Assembly: GCA_036346375.1 (NCBI GenBank)
Contig: CM070517.1
Coordinates: 47,712,200-47,776,199, forward strand
DNA: 64,000 nt
Reading direction: 5' to 3'
Source of the DNA: Guadua angustifolia
Taxonomy: Eukaryota; Streptophyta; Magnoliopsida; Poales; Poaceae
Both the position numbers and the translations under genes were made by a program. The notes beneath the pieces are model-generated. The model was not told where the DNA came from. It did not search any database and worked only from the letters and a program-made list of their open reading frames with translations. Positions 33,246-44,190 of this stretch are shown piece after piece. Within the stretch, counting starts at the first letter, position 1. Each line of letters begins with the position of its first letter.

Positions 33246-34720
33246 CTTTATGACTATTGAATAAAAACATAAAAGTGGAAGTGGGTTACTGGTACTAGCA
33301 AGAGTTCTAGGCAAAGATATGAAAAAGATTACATAATTCAATGGAATCATAATTGACATAACCATGGTGTGAGGTGTCCGGCACCATGATTTCAAATGCA
33401 TGAATTCAAGCCAAATTAAGGTATACTTTTTCAACAATTTTGATTTTAGAGTATATACCCATCAATAGCATTTCAAATGAAATATATACCTTTGAAAAAA
33501 TATATTCCCCCTATGTATCATGTGCGAAAAGTTTAAATTTTTTTGTTTCTTATTTAGGCTCCCTATATATACATACATGTATATATTTATGGATATATGT
33601 GTATACACATACATACGTACATTAACAACTCCCTTATATATATTATACATATAAATTTTATCTACCGTGATTTCCACTACAGACAGTCTCACTAGAAAGG
33701 CATCAGAGCATGTGCAATGCAGGTGCTTATCAGTGAAAGAACTGATTTTTCTTACGACATAGGATAAATGAGGTGCTTATTTTGTAGCATCGATGCTTCA
33801 TTAGGCACCAGTGCTTTAGCAGGCGTTTATGTGTATAGTATATCGAATTAGTAGATAATATAGCATCTAAGCACCCACAAAATTAAAGAGATACTTCCAA
33901 CGGAGGAAATGACTTCTGCATGTGTGCTTGATGATGTGGATGTATTCTCTCTCTCTAAGCACTCATGCATGTACAAGCATCTTAAATTGTACATGCTCCC
34001 ATACACTTCGATTGAACCTGGAAACATTCTCGAATCTGCTAAGTAAGGAACTGACCAATTTCCCACACTAATAATGGTAAAGCAGTGCCCATGACTACGT
34101 GAAGTTAGCTGTCAACCCGTGTGCAAGCTGGTTTGATCCATTGCACACAGCAAGACTTGTTTAAGACCAACCAAAAATTGTCTGACAACACCACAGTCCA
34201 CATCTGACAGCCAGCCTTGGATTGGATTCGTGCCAACACCCAACAGTATCCGAGCAGACAGAATTCGCCACAAAAGGCAGCGCGTGCCTTCGTAAGTCAT
34301 GCACCAACAGCAACCTGACGACATGACCATACCAAATGATTTTTGCTCAACGCAAAGATGCGGAAATACACACACGAGCAGAGCAGCAATTAGCACATCA
34401 TAACGTTCACCAAAGCATGCCCCTTGCCAGTACACAGAAAACAAAAGAAGAAAACGAAGAAGTATCAAACATAGGCATATATAGCTGCCAGCCACGAAAA
34501 GCTATTAAGACTGTGATCCTAACTAACCATAGTTAAAATCACACGGAAATAGCACCGGATTTAACTCAAATGCTTCATTATGCCATGTTATTTTTTCAAT
34601 ACATTTCTCAATAAATTTGCAAATAACAGCTTGAACGGAATCTCTTAGTCATGTCAGCTCACAATTCCGGCAGCCTCCCAATTCACTTGAACCTTAGATT
34701 TCCCTAAAAAAAATTGGCGG
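33246..34720. other. CACTA interior upstream of the transposase
   Basis: No gene supported. Simple tatata and catacatacg repeats lie at 33550-33660. A 34112-34495 minus ORF has no recognised family. Confidence 0.4.
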
Positions 34721-34724
34721 CATA

Positions 34725-34930
34725 AAACTCACAGGACGGGGCGGAGGGCGACGGCCGAGCCAGGCGCGGGCCTCGGGCTGGCGGCGCGAGGGCGCCGACC
34801 GGTTCGAGGGCGACGGCGGGCGGAGGGCGACGGCGGACGGGCGGCGAGGCGGCGACGCACGGGCACGGGCGGCTTAGTTCTTTGCGGCGCACGGCTCTGA
34901 GTTCTCGCGCCCAATGGGAGTGCCCGCGCG
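34725..34930. other. GC-rich island near the CACTA right end
   Basis: A block of ggcgacggcgg-type sequence, very rich in CpG, lies about 300 bp inside the right end, upstream of the minus-strand transposase. By position it could contain the transposase promoter and first exon, as in En/Spm. ORFs on both strands are compositional. Confidence 0.4.
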
Positions 34931-34939
34931 ATAAGTTAG

Positions 34940-35220
34940 GGCTTTGTAGTTACGTTGGCCAAGCTTCGTAGTTACGTCGGCCAAGCCGATGTAAATATGC
35001 CATGTCTTATTTACGTTAGCCAGGCCGACGTAAATATGACACGTGGCATATCTACGTCGGTTTGGCCGACGTAGATAGGACATGTCAGACCTTTACCTCC
35101 AATCAGCCCTAGAGGAGGTCTATTTCCGTCGGCTTTCGGATGTCGTCGTAAATAATAACGTAAATACGTCGGCTTTTGTGAAACCGACGTATATATTTTT
35201 GGCCGACGTAAATAGTTCAG
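34940..35220. repeat. CACTA right subterminal repeats
   Basis: Repeated motifs tacgtcggc and gccgacgta in both orientations, matching the left array. Confidence 0.8.
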
Positions 35221-35235
35221 ATTCCTGTAGCGAAG

Positions 35236-36118
35236 AAACAACGCCCAGTGCTTTCATGGCACATACAAATCTTGAATAGGCTCACTTTATCATTTTTTTA
35301 AAAAAAATCATGGCGAGGCTTGAACAAAAATGGTACCTATAGGTATGAAACATCAACGGTGGTGCATTTATACATTTTTTTTGAAAACTGTATAAATATT
35401 AAAGTAGAAATAAAAGATAGATGATAATTATTTACTCCTCCGCTTGTTTTAAAATTCTACTCAGCATCAACATTGAGAAACTAAGCTAAAAACTGAGGAA
35501 GATGGACAGAGAGGGAAAAGCTAGTGGTTTGTTTCGGTCTAAACATGAACGGTAAGCTTCTTTGCACCTGCCATGTTGACCTGCGTGCGAAGCTTATAGT
35601 GTATAAGCATGGATCATAGGAGCATGCATTCGCATGAATTGGTAGTTACCACGTGAGTCCTGGAAGACTTGAATAGTCAAAACACATACTGTTACTAACC
35701 GCGAGTTTGACTTCCAGCGTAAGAGCTGACGCCTTCGTGATAAGGAAACGTAAGAGCTGATATAAACGTAAGAGAAAAGAAAGCGATAGATAGATAGCCT
35801 ATCTAATCTAGCTCCGACTGGCCAATAGAAACTTGCAAAGGTCCAAAAACTACGCGCGTGTGATACTTGAGAGAGTCAGGAACCCGACAAGAATCAACGT
35901 AATACTTGAAGGGAAATAACGTAATACCGACTGGCCAACAGAAACTTGCAAAGGTCCAAAATTACGCGCGCGACAAGAAACATTTGCTTACTTTTCTCGC
36001 CCAAAATCATCTCGCTGGTAGTCGCTCTCTCTATATATGTGTGCACGCGGATGCCGATCTCGACCAACTGCTCCGCCCGCTCCGCTCTCCGTAGGAAACA
36101 AGGAAGGAAGCTCGATCG
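35236..36118 (+). promoter_or_regulatory. 5' region of EXO70 copy 1
   Basis: From about 35281 it is homologous to the 5' regions of copy 2 (40850-41683) and copy 3 (62680-63657). It contains W-box-like TTGAC cores (for example gttgacctgcg 35576, gtttgacttcc 35706) shared by the three copies, and a TATA-like tatatatg near 36031. The CACTA end lies 890 bp upstream of the start codon. Regulation is inferred from motifs only. Confidence 0.4.
35814..35975 (+). repeat. 113-bp-spaced duplication in the copy 1 promoter
   Basis: The 46-bp segment from ccgactggccaatagaaact through tacgcgcg occurs at 35814 and again at 35927. Copies 2 and 3 have it once (about 41600 and 63570). The first arm resembles copy 2 and the second arm copy 3. 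Confidence 0.8.
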
Positions 36119-37837
36119 ATGGCGCTCGGCGGCGTGCGCAGCAGCCGCTCCTACTCCGCCACCTCACAGCGCGGGGCTCAGCCTTCGCCAAGCCAACGGC
36201 GCACGCTCTCCGCCGCCGCCACAATCGAGGAGAGCGTCGCCGCAGCCGCCGCCCTCGTCGACAAGTGGCACCCCAACGCCGGCCGGCGCTCCCTCTTCCT
36301 CGACCGCCCGGACGGCGACGTCGAGGCCCGCCACTTCTTGCGCGCCACCGCCGGCCTCCACCGCGCCATGCTCCTCCTCGCGTCGGACGCCGCCAGCCTC
36401 GGCGACAGCAGCGACGGCCTCGTCCAGGCGCTGGCGCTTCTCCAGACCGCCATGACGAGGCTGCAGCTCCAGCTCCAGCTCCTCCTCTCATCCCTTCATC
36501 CCAACGCCATCGGCGATCACGACGTCCAAGGCACTAGTGTTGTTGCCCCTACAACAAGCCATATCCGCACTGTCGCTGAGGCCATGATGGCCGCCGGCTA
36601 CGCCAACGAGTGCGTTTCCACCTTCAAGTCGCACCGCCGTGGAGCGGTGGCCGGCGCGATCCAGAGCCTGCTCGGCTTCTCACCTTCCCAGCACGCCCAC
36701 TTCCATAAGCTTACCTGGGGCCAAGTGGATGACAAGGTGCAAACATGGCTCGCCGCCGCAAGATTCGCGTTCAAGTCCGCCTTCTCCGGGGAGAAAGAGC
36801 TCTGCGGCAGTGTCTTCGCCTCCCACGCGGCTGTCGGCGACGCGGTGTTCGAAGGCATCGCCAGCGATCAGGCCGCGGACCTCCTCGCCGTCGCTGAGGC
36901 CTCCGTGGCTCGAGCGCGCCGCGCCCCGGAGCGGCTGTTCCGCGTGCTTGACATTCACGACACTCTCACCGAGGTACTGCCAGCGATCGTGTTCGTCTTC
37001 GGGGACAGGTCAGAGGTCGCGACCCGCGCCGCCGCCACTCTTCGCAAAGTCCGCGAGGCGGTGCGCGGCACCCTGTCCAGCTTTGAGGCGGCCATCCAAA
37101 AGGATACGTCCAAGGCGACTGTGCCCGGCGGCGCTGTGCACCCGCTCACCCGCTACGTGATGAACTACCTCTTCTTCCTCGCCGACTACGAGGACGCCCT
37201 TGCCAGCATATACCGACAAGGCCAAGGCGCGCATGTGCAGTCGGTGGACACCTCCGGCACCAGCACCGGCAGTGACTCGCCGGATCCGTCGTCGTCCTCG
37301 TTGAGCTTGTCTTCGAATCCTACTGTTCGGCTGGTGCTCGTCCTGCTGCGCAAGCTGGACGCCAAGGCCGGGAGCTACCGAGAAGCGGCTCTGAGCTCTC
37401 TGTTCTTGGCGAACAACACGCATTACGTTGCCAAGAAAGTACGCGGCAGCAGCATGCTGGAGGGGATCCTCGGGGAGGATTGGACGGAGGCGCACATGGC
37501 AAAGGCGCGGCGGCACGTGGACGCATGTTTGCGCGCGGCGTTGGGCAAGGTGGTGATGGGTGGGGGCGAAGGCGTGGGGAAGGCGGTAATGGAAGCGACG
37601 GCGATTCAGGGCAGGTGGGTGGCAGCAGACGACGAGATGGCCGAGGTTCTGAGAGCAGCGACGGCTGCGGCAGTGGTGCCGGCGTACTGGGTGTTCTATC
37701 GACGGAACAGCTCTGCGGAGTGTCTGACGCCAGGGGACGTGAAAGCGATGATCAGCGGGCTGTTTCGCGGGCCAAGGAATGTAGCTACAGGCAGGGTTGC
37801 ACCGCGACGTCGTCTTCTGAAAGTGATCCATGCATAG
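36119..37837 (+). CDS. EXO70 exocyst subunit, copy 1 (FX-like)
   Basis: Intronless ORF of 572 aa. EXO70 is a subunit of the octameric exocyst, which tethers secretory vesicles to the plasma membrane by binding phosphoinositides. Grasses have many EXO70 paralogues, some linked to immunity. Residues 1-150 are Ala/Leu-rich and helical (VDKWHPNAGRRSLFLDRPDG, then FLRATAGLHRAMLLLAS). The C-terminal EXO70 fold spans about 200-555 and contains the family signature HPLTRYVMNYL at 341-351, followed by FFLADYEDAL. The end is basic (GRVAPRRRLLKVIHA), a possible lipid-binding tail. ATG 36119 is the only workable start. Relative to copies 2 and 3, the upstream ATG has become GTG and a TAG stands at 36092, so a 34-residue N-terminal extension is lost. 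An out-of-frame ATG at 36037 could hamper initiation. EXO70 is secure and the FX-like subclade is a guess from its short length and divergence. Confidence 0.9.
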   Translation: MALGGVRSSRSYSATSQRGAQPSPSQRRTLSAAATIEESVAAAAALVDKWHPNAGRRSLFLDRPDGDVEARHFLRATAGLHRAMLLLASDAASLGDSSDGLVQALALLQTAMTRLQLQLQLLLSSLHPNAIGDHDVQGTSVVAPTTSHIRTVAEAMMAAGYANECVSTFKSHRRGAVAGAIQSLLGFSPSQHAHFHKLTWGQVDDKVQTWLAAARFAFKSAFSGEKELCGSVFASHAAVGDAVFEGIASDQAADLLAVAEASVARARRAPERLFRVLDIHDTLTEVLPAIVFVFGDRSEVATRAAATLRKVREAVRGTLSSFEAAIQKDTSKATVPGGAVHPLTRYVMNYLFFLADYEDALASIYRQGQGAHVQSVDTSGTSTGSDSPDPSSSSLSLSSNPTVRLVLVLLRKLDAKAGSYREAALSSLFLANNTHYVAKKVRGSSMLEGILGEDWTEAHMAKARRHVDACLRAALGKVVMGGGEGVGKAVMEATAIQGRWVAADDEMAEVLRAATAAAVVPAYWVFYRRNSSAECLTPGDVKAMISGLFRGPRNVATGRVAPRRRLLKVIHA

Positions 37838-38169
37838 ATGATAGAGATCGTATTGTGTGTTTTTCAAATTCAAACGGCCGGGAAAGGGCAGTCACATAGA
37901 ACCGTAGAACTCTGTGGTGCGTGAAACAAGCTTCCATTCAGTCTCTCGCTCCAGAATGCAGTAGCATCAACGAGGTTCATCTCTGCACACCCTGTACCTC
38001 AACCTTGACCCTGCAGATTGTATATTTTTTTGTAAAAAAAGTTGCATTAGCTTCTTCGACATATATGGGATGTCGAGTTGTCGACACCGTTGAGCTCAGG
38101 CTGATTTTCTGAAGAAAATATAGGCAAAGAATAAAAAAAAGAGAAGGCTGTCCAACTGACTATTATTTA
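37838..38169 (+). other. 3' region of EXO70 copy 1
   Basis: Homologous to 44191-44518 behind copy 2. AATAAA at 38130-38135 is a candidate poly(A) signal. No other gene. Confidence 0.4.
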
Positions 38170-39345
38170 TGTTAGGGTTAGAAGCAAAAGCACACGGGAG
38201 TCACAAGATTTAATGTGGGAAAACCTTCACGGAAAAAACTACAGAAAACAATCTATTATAATAATTCAATGTTTACATATACAGAGAGTTGGATTATATA
38301 GCCAAAGGTATCATAGTTGTAGAAGATTTGGACTAATAACTTATTTGGATAGAACCAAAAAATAAGGTAAGTTGAGATAATTGAGTTATCTTCAACGAAC
38401 CTCCCCTTAACTCAAAATATATAACGAAATTGTTTCTGGCAAACCCCAAACGGAAATAAAGCATTGAATACAAGTGTGTTAAAAATTCAAAGGACCACTG
38501 AACAAAAAAAGATGGGAACAATTAATCCAAACACTTGTAGTACGAAAACTCATAAAGGATATAAAAAATTGGAACAATCTTATCCAAACGCTTCTAACAA
38601 AGTAAGATTAAACAAACCACCATTAGGTCGAGAGAAAGATAGGAATAGTCAATCCATACATACAACTGTCAATGAAGTAAACGAAAAAATCTAGGTCTTC
38701 AATGATTCATAATCTCAGTAAAGTCTGAGTCTGTGCAATCGATCTTTTGAAACAAACACTCAATCATCAAATGGCATAAGCCAAGACATCACTTGGTGGT
38801 GCTGGGTAGATAGCGAAGAGCACATAACATGGATTCTGACATGCTTCACATGGAATATAAAATTCGGCAAACTGACTACTGAAAATCCATAATATGGCTG
38901 AAACTACTCAAAAACTATCAATATGAAGAAAACTCTCATGCCATCAATGAATTATAAATTACAGCAGAACCCTCATATCGAGCAAAGACAACAAAACAAC
39001 GTTATAGTATCTATGCAGAAACAAATTCTTTGCACTTCAACCTTCATCTCAAACTTACATTAGAGCAAAATCTTCACTAGAAAAACTTCGAAGAGTATAA
39101 TGCTATCATCAAGATATCATTAAAATTTCAAATTCAGTTACCTCCTCAACTAATATTATTATTTTTAATCCAAAGAAGATCAAATGTCAAACTCCAAGTC
39201 TACAACTTGCCCAATTGGCTCAGATCGGGTCACCATTGAGGTGACAAAAGCGTCGTTGTCAGTGCCGAGGCCGGTCAGCAGGCATGACACGATCTCCTCG
39301 TCTTGCAGAGGGTATCGGCCAGACCCTTCACCCTGTGGAAGTAAC
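38170..39345 (-). mobile_element. Copia-3 remnant, unit I
   Basis: Minus-strand copia fragment: 3' LTR at 38170-38394 (TGTTAGGG...TCTTCA in plus orientation), polypurine tract as cctcccctt at 38400, AT-rich interior, and a gag piece at 39180-39345. On the minus strand the gag piece reads PLQDEEIVSCLLTGLG and then FVTSMVTRSEPI, the conserved gag motif of copia elements. The rest of gag is cut off at 39345, where an unrelated AT-rich block starts. It is shared with unit II, so it predates the EXO70 duplication. Confidence 0.7.
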
Positions 39346-40830
39346 TAGACACGCGGGCGCGGCGCACGCCGCGCCGCAACGTGACAAACGTAATATGAAA
39401 TTTGGGTTTTTTTTCGCGAAGAAATCGATTTAGATGTAATTTAAAAATCTTTAGGACGTATCGTATATTTTCTACTACATGTATTGTAATTTTAAGAAGC
39501 TTTTCGGACTTTATGATAAATCATATGTAATGCTAAAAATTCTCCAATCTCTGGAACAAAATTTTTTGATGTGATTTTCTTCGCGGCTCACGCCGCGCGC
39601 GTGAGCGGAAAACGATTTCCTTTTTTTCAAAAAAAAACAGACCGATGTATTTTCTATTTTTTTAGAGGGTCTTCCGGTTTTTTCTGGGGAAAATGGGACA
39701 AGACGCTGCGCGTGGCGTTTTTCGTAGAAAAACTTTGTTTCTTTTTCGACGGCGTTTTATTTTTTAAATTGTCGAAATAATGAGTGGAACAGCTGAAAGA
39801 GCACAATTTTTTTTGCGGCGTAACACGGCGCGCGCACCGTTTTTTCGAAGCAATTTTTTTCGATGGCGTTTAATTTTTTAAATCGTCGAAATAATAAGCG
39901 AAATAGGGGGAAAAATAGAGAGATAGAGTTGTAGAAATATCTCTTTCGATGAATTATTTGGAAAATATTGGAGACCGAACTGGAAAACCATGGTAGGGAA
40001 AAAGTCTAGAGGGAAAAGGACGAAAAATTATTAGAGACAACAACCTCCTTTTGTTGAGTTTAATACTCGGAAAAAGGGCGAAAAATTATTAGAGACGGCA
40101 ATCTTTTTTTGTCGACCCACCGGTAAAAAATAGTCTAGAGGAAAAAGGGCGAAAAATTATTAGAGGCGATAATCTTCTTTTGTCGAGCCTAACAATATAC
40201 GCGTTCACCGAGTAAACACATTTAAAAAAATATCAGAGATCGAGATGGAAAATCGAGCTGGGGAAAAAGTCTAGACATAGAGGTGCATACATTTCTCTGG
40301 TGCTGGAAAAAAAAATTCAAGGAAAACCTTTTTTTATGTATTTCATTTTTTAAAAGACTGCTCGGATCCGCGGGCGAATCCATAAACGCTATAAACCTTC
40401 GACGAAACTGTTTTTTTCGATTTTTGGTTTTTTATGTTTGTTAAAAAAAAATGGGTCGTCTGTGTTTTTTTGGTGGCGAAAACATTTTCCCCTTTTTTTG
40501 GCGATTTAAAAACATTTTTTCGGAAAACATTTTTTTTTAAACTCAACGTAAGAAAACATTTTTCCTGGTTTTTTTTGTAAAAACATTTTTCCCGAAAAAA
40601 CGGAGAAAGGACTGAACGTAAGAAGCGAGGACTTGTTTGTTATTTTTTGGACTGTTCGCTATCCCGAAAAATTAGAAAAGGGCTTGTTCGCGATTTGAAC
40701 TTAACGGAATGCTTTCTCGTAAAATAACGTGCGAGGACCCAAAGCGAAAAAAAAATATTTTTATCTCACAAAAAATCGCTGAAGGACCTATCCGTAATTT
40801 CAAAGAAATGGAGGACTTTTTCATAAAATG
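39346..40830. repeat. AT-rich insertion or replacement related to repeat family R (inverted)
   Basis: This block is absent from the corresponding position in unit II (near 61005). It begins with a CG-rich stretch (cgcggcgcacgccgcgccgc), has long T and A runs, two to three units of 'gggcgaaaaattattagag' with a following 'gac' (40020-40170), and near 40360-40420 the inverse of the family R motif (gcgaatccataaacgctata, then aaccttcgacgaaactg). No ORF of note and no clear terminal repeats. Confidence 0.5.
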
Positions 40831-41683
40831 GCACTACCCTCCGCTTATTTTAAAATTCTTTGCACGCAGAAATGCCAGAATGAAAGGAGCCCGCTGCCAT
40901 GTTGACCTGCGTGCGAAGCTTACTGTATAAGCATGGATCATAGGAGCATTAAGTTAACTTGTCGCTCAAGCACACTGTTAACGTCAATAAACCAGTGACG
41001 TCACCTGGTTAGTCACAGGAGACGTCGTTACGCTGCTCAAGGCAAATACTCCTTCCGTCTAAGCTGTTATTGATATAAGATAAGCAGTGTTTGCCTATTC
41101 TAAGCTGTTATTGATATCCATAACCTTTATCGATATGTGACTCTTGGACAAGCCGGACGTATCTCTTCTTAGTATAGACTAAGAAAACATTAAAAATGAC
41201 TAGATTTACTGTTAATTATTATCAATAAGCACTGAGCTCAATGCATGCATATAGAGAATATAAATTAAAGATAGATGTTTATTAAGGATATAGAGGAAAC
41301 ATCACAATAATTTTACTTTGAAATATAAAATACGAGCTATATTTATAAATAAAACTAATAAAAAAATAAGACCCATAAATTTGGACGGAGCGATCGGCTG
41401 TTAGTCGACACGTCGGATGAATTGGTAGTTACCAGGCGAGTCCTGGAAGACTTGCATAGTCAAAACACATATTGTTACTAACCGGCGAGTTTGACTTCCA
41501 GCGTAAGAGCTGACGCCTTCGTGATTAAGGAAACGTAAGTGCTGATATAAACGTAAGAGAAAAGAAAGCGATAGATAGATAGGCTATCTAATCTAGCTCC
41601 GACTGGCCAATAGAAACTTGCAAAGGTCCAAAAACTACGCGCGTGTGACAAGATCATCTCGCTGGTAGTCTCTCTCTCTATAT
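40831..41683 (+). promoter_or_regulatory. 5' region of EXO70 copy 2
   Basis: Matches 62810-63657 upstream of copy 3 nearly throughout, and its last 250 bp match upstream of copy 1. It contains the same TTGAC cores (40902, 41489) and a TATA-like tatatatg at 41679 next to the start codon. No other gene seen. Confidence 0.4.
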
Positions 41684-44190
41684 ATGCATGCGGATGCCAT
41701 GCCTGCCACTGACCTCGGTGCCGATCTCGACCAACTGCTCCGCCCGCTCCGCTCTCCGAAGGAAGCAAGGAAGGAAGCTCGATCGATGGCGCTCGGCGGC
41801 GTGCGCAGCAGCCGCTCCGACTCCGCCACCTCACAGCGTGGGGCTCAGCCTTCGCCAAGCCAACGGCGCACGCTCTCCGCCGCCGCCGCCATCGAGGAGA
41901 GCGTCGCCGCAGCCGCCGCCCTCGTCGACAAGTGGCACCCCAACGCCGGCCGGCGCTCCCTCTTCCTCGACCGCCAGGACGGCGACGTCGAGGCCCGCCA
42001 CTTCCTGCGCGCCACCGCCGGCCTCCACCGCGCCATGCTCCTCCTCGCGTCGGACGCCGCCGGCCTCGGCGACAACAGCGACGGCCTCGTCCAGGCGCTG
42101 GCGCTTCTCCAGACCGCCATGAGGAGGCTGCAGCTCGAGCTCCAGCTCCTCCTCTCATCCCTTCATCTCAACGCCATCGGCGATCACGACGTCCAAGGCA
42201 CTAGTGTTGTTGCCACTACAAGCCATATCCGCACCGTCGCTGAGGCCATGATGGCCGCCGGCTACGCCAACGAGTGCGTTTCCACCTTCAAGTCGCACCG
42301 CCGTGGAGCGGTGGCCGGCGCGATCCAGAGCCTGCTCGGCTTCTCACCTTCCCAGCACGCCCACTTCCATAAGCTTACCTGGGGCCAAGTGGATGGCAAG
42401 GTGCAAACATGGCTCGCCGCCGCAAGATTCGCGTTCAAGTCCGCCTTCTCCGGGGAGAAAGAGCTCTGCGGCAGTGTCTTCGCCTCCCACGCGGCTGTCG
42501 GCGACGCGGTGTTCGAAGGCATCGCCAGCGATCAGGCCGCGGACCTCCTCGCCGTCGCTGAGGCCTCCGTGGCTCGAGCGCGCCGCGCCCCGGAGCGGCT
42601 GTTCCGCGTGCTTGACATTCACGACACTCTCACCGAGGTACTGCCAGCGATCGTGTTCGTCTTCGGGGACAGGTCAGAGGTCGCGACCCGCGCCGCCGCC
42701 ACTCTTGGCAAAGTCCGCGAGGCGGTGCGCGGCACCCTGTCCAGCTTCGAGGCGGCCATCAGAAGGATACGTCCAAGGCGACTGTGCCGGCGGCGGCGCA
42801 TGTGCGAGTCGGTGGACACCTCCGGCACCAGCACCGGCAGTGACTCGCCGGATCCGTCATCGTCCTCGTTGCGCTTGTCTTCGAATCCTACCGTTCGGCT
42901 GGTGCTCGATCGTCCTGCTGCGCAAGCTGGACGCCAAGGCCGGGAGCTACCGTGAAGCGGCTCTGAGCTCTCTGTTCTTTGCGAACAACACGCATTACGT
43001 ATTTACGTTGCCAAGAAAGTACGCGGCAGCAGCATGCTGGAGGGATCCTCGGGGAGGATTGGACGGAGGCGCACATGGCAAAGGCGCGGCGGCACGTGGA
43101 CGCATGTTTGCTCGTGGCGTTGGGCAAGGTGGTGATGGGTGGGGGCGAAGGCGTGGGGAAGGCGGTAATGGAAGCGACGGCGATGCAGGTCAGGTGGGTG
43201 GCAGCAGACGACGAGATGGCCGAGGTTCTGAGAGCAGCGACGGCTGCGGCAGTGGTGCCGGCGTACTGGGTGTTCTATCGACGGAACGGCTCTGCGGAGT
43301 GGCTGACGCCAGGGGACGTGAAAGCGATGATCAGCGGGCTGTTTCGTGGGCCAGCCGCGCCCCGGAGCAGCTGTTCCGCGTGCTTGACATTCACGACACT
43401 CTCACCGAGGTACTGCCAGCGATCGTGTTCGTCTTCGGGGACAGGTCAGAGGTCGCGACCCGCGCCGCCGCCACTCTTGGCAAAGTCCGCGAGGCGGTGC
43501 GCGGCACCCTGTCCAGCTTCGAGGCGGCCATCCAGAAGGATACGTCCAAGGCGACTGTGCCCGGCGGCGGCGCATGTGCAGTCGGTGGACACCTCCGGCA
43601 CCAGCACCGGCAGTGACTCGCCGGATCCGTCATCGTCCTCGTTGCGCTTGTCTTCGAATCCTACCGTTCGGCTGGTGCTCGATCGTCCTGCTGCGCAAGC
43701 TGGACGCCAAGGCCGGGAGCTACCGTGAAGCGGCTCTGAGCTCTCTGTTCTTTGCGAACAACACGCATTACGTATTTACGTTGCCAAGAAAGTACGCGGC
43801 AGCAGCATGCTGGAGGGGATCCTCGGGGAGGATTGGACGGAGGCGCACATGGCAAAGGCGCGGCGGCACGTGGACGCATGTTTGCTCGTGGCGTTGGGCA
43901 AGGTGGTGATGGGTGGGGGCGAAGGCGTGGGGAAGGCGGTAATGGAAGCGACGGCGATGCAGGTCAGGTGGGTGGCAGCAGACGACGAGATGGCCGAGGT
44001 TCTGAGAGCAGCGACGGCTGCGGCAGTGGTGCCGGCGTACTGGGTGTTCTATCGACGGAACGGCTCTGCGGAGTGGCTGACGCCAGGGGACGTGAAAGCG
44101 ATGATCAGCGGGCTGTTTCGTGGGCCACGGAATGTAGCTACAGGCAGGGTTGCACCGCGACGTCGTCTTCTGAAGGTGATCCAAGCATAG
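41684..44190 (+). pseudogene. EXO70 copy 2, pseudogene with internal tandem duplication
   Basis: ATG 41684 opens a 34-residue extension (MHADAMPATDLGADLDQLL, then a basic segment) before the MALGG start used by copy 1. The N-terminal 350 codons are nearly identical to copy 1. A one-base loss near 42761 shifts the frame. A 95-bp deletion then removes the HPLTRYVMNYL signature. A 772-bp segment (42582-43353) is repeated directly after itself (43354-44125), bringing a second copy of the same deletion, plus 4-bp (gatc) and 8-bp (gtatttac) insertions seen in both units. The normal C-terminus, identical in style to copy 1, is reached in a different frame at 44190. No full-length exocyst subunit can be made. 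A truncated protein of about 420 aa is the longest product. Confidence 0.9.
42582..44125 (+). repeat. 772-bp tandem duplication inside EXO70 copy 2
   Basis: The units 42582-43353 and 43354-44125 both begin gccgcgccccggagc and are nearly identical. The junction at 43351-43356 shows a short shared 'gcc'. The first unit differs by a few single-base losses. Confidence 0.9.

Larger units (their letters stand above)
29403..35235 (-). mobile_element. CACTA (En/Spm) DNA transposon
   Basis: Element 29406-35232. The left end is CACTACAGGAATCCG, the right end reads CGCTACAGGAATCTG on the other strand, and AAG flanks both (29403-29405, 35233-35235), the 3-bp target typical of CACTA. Both ends carry dense subterminal repeats of the type TTTACGTCGGC in both orientations. 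The transposase remnant is on the minus strand. At 5.8 kb it is short for an autonomous element and no TNPA-like second gene was recognised. Confidence 0.9.

Noticed and set aside
33540..33660. Possible RNA gene or microsatellite of interest (tatata / catacatacg)
   Set aside because: Simple-sequence repeat only. No stem structure typical of a known RNA gene was seen.
37010..37873. 287-aa minus-strand ORF opposite EXO70 copy 1
   Set aside because: It is a compositional shadow of a GC-rich gene. The plus strand has clear EXO70 motifs and the minus ORF has none. The same shadow appears in copy 2.
39346..40830. Helitron
   Set aside because: No TC start, CTRR end or 3' hairpin could be placed, and no AT target dinucleotide was evident.
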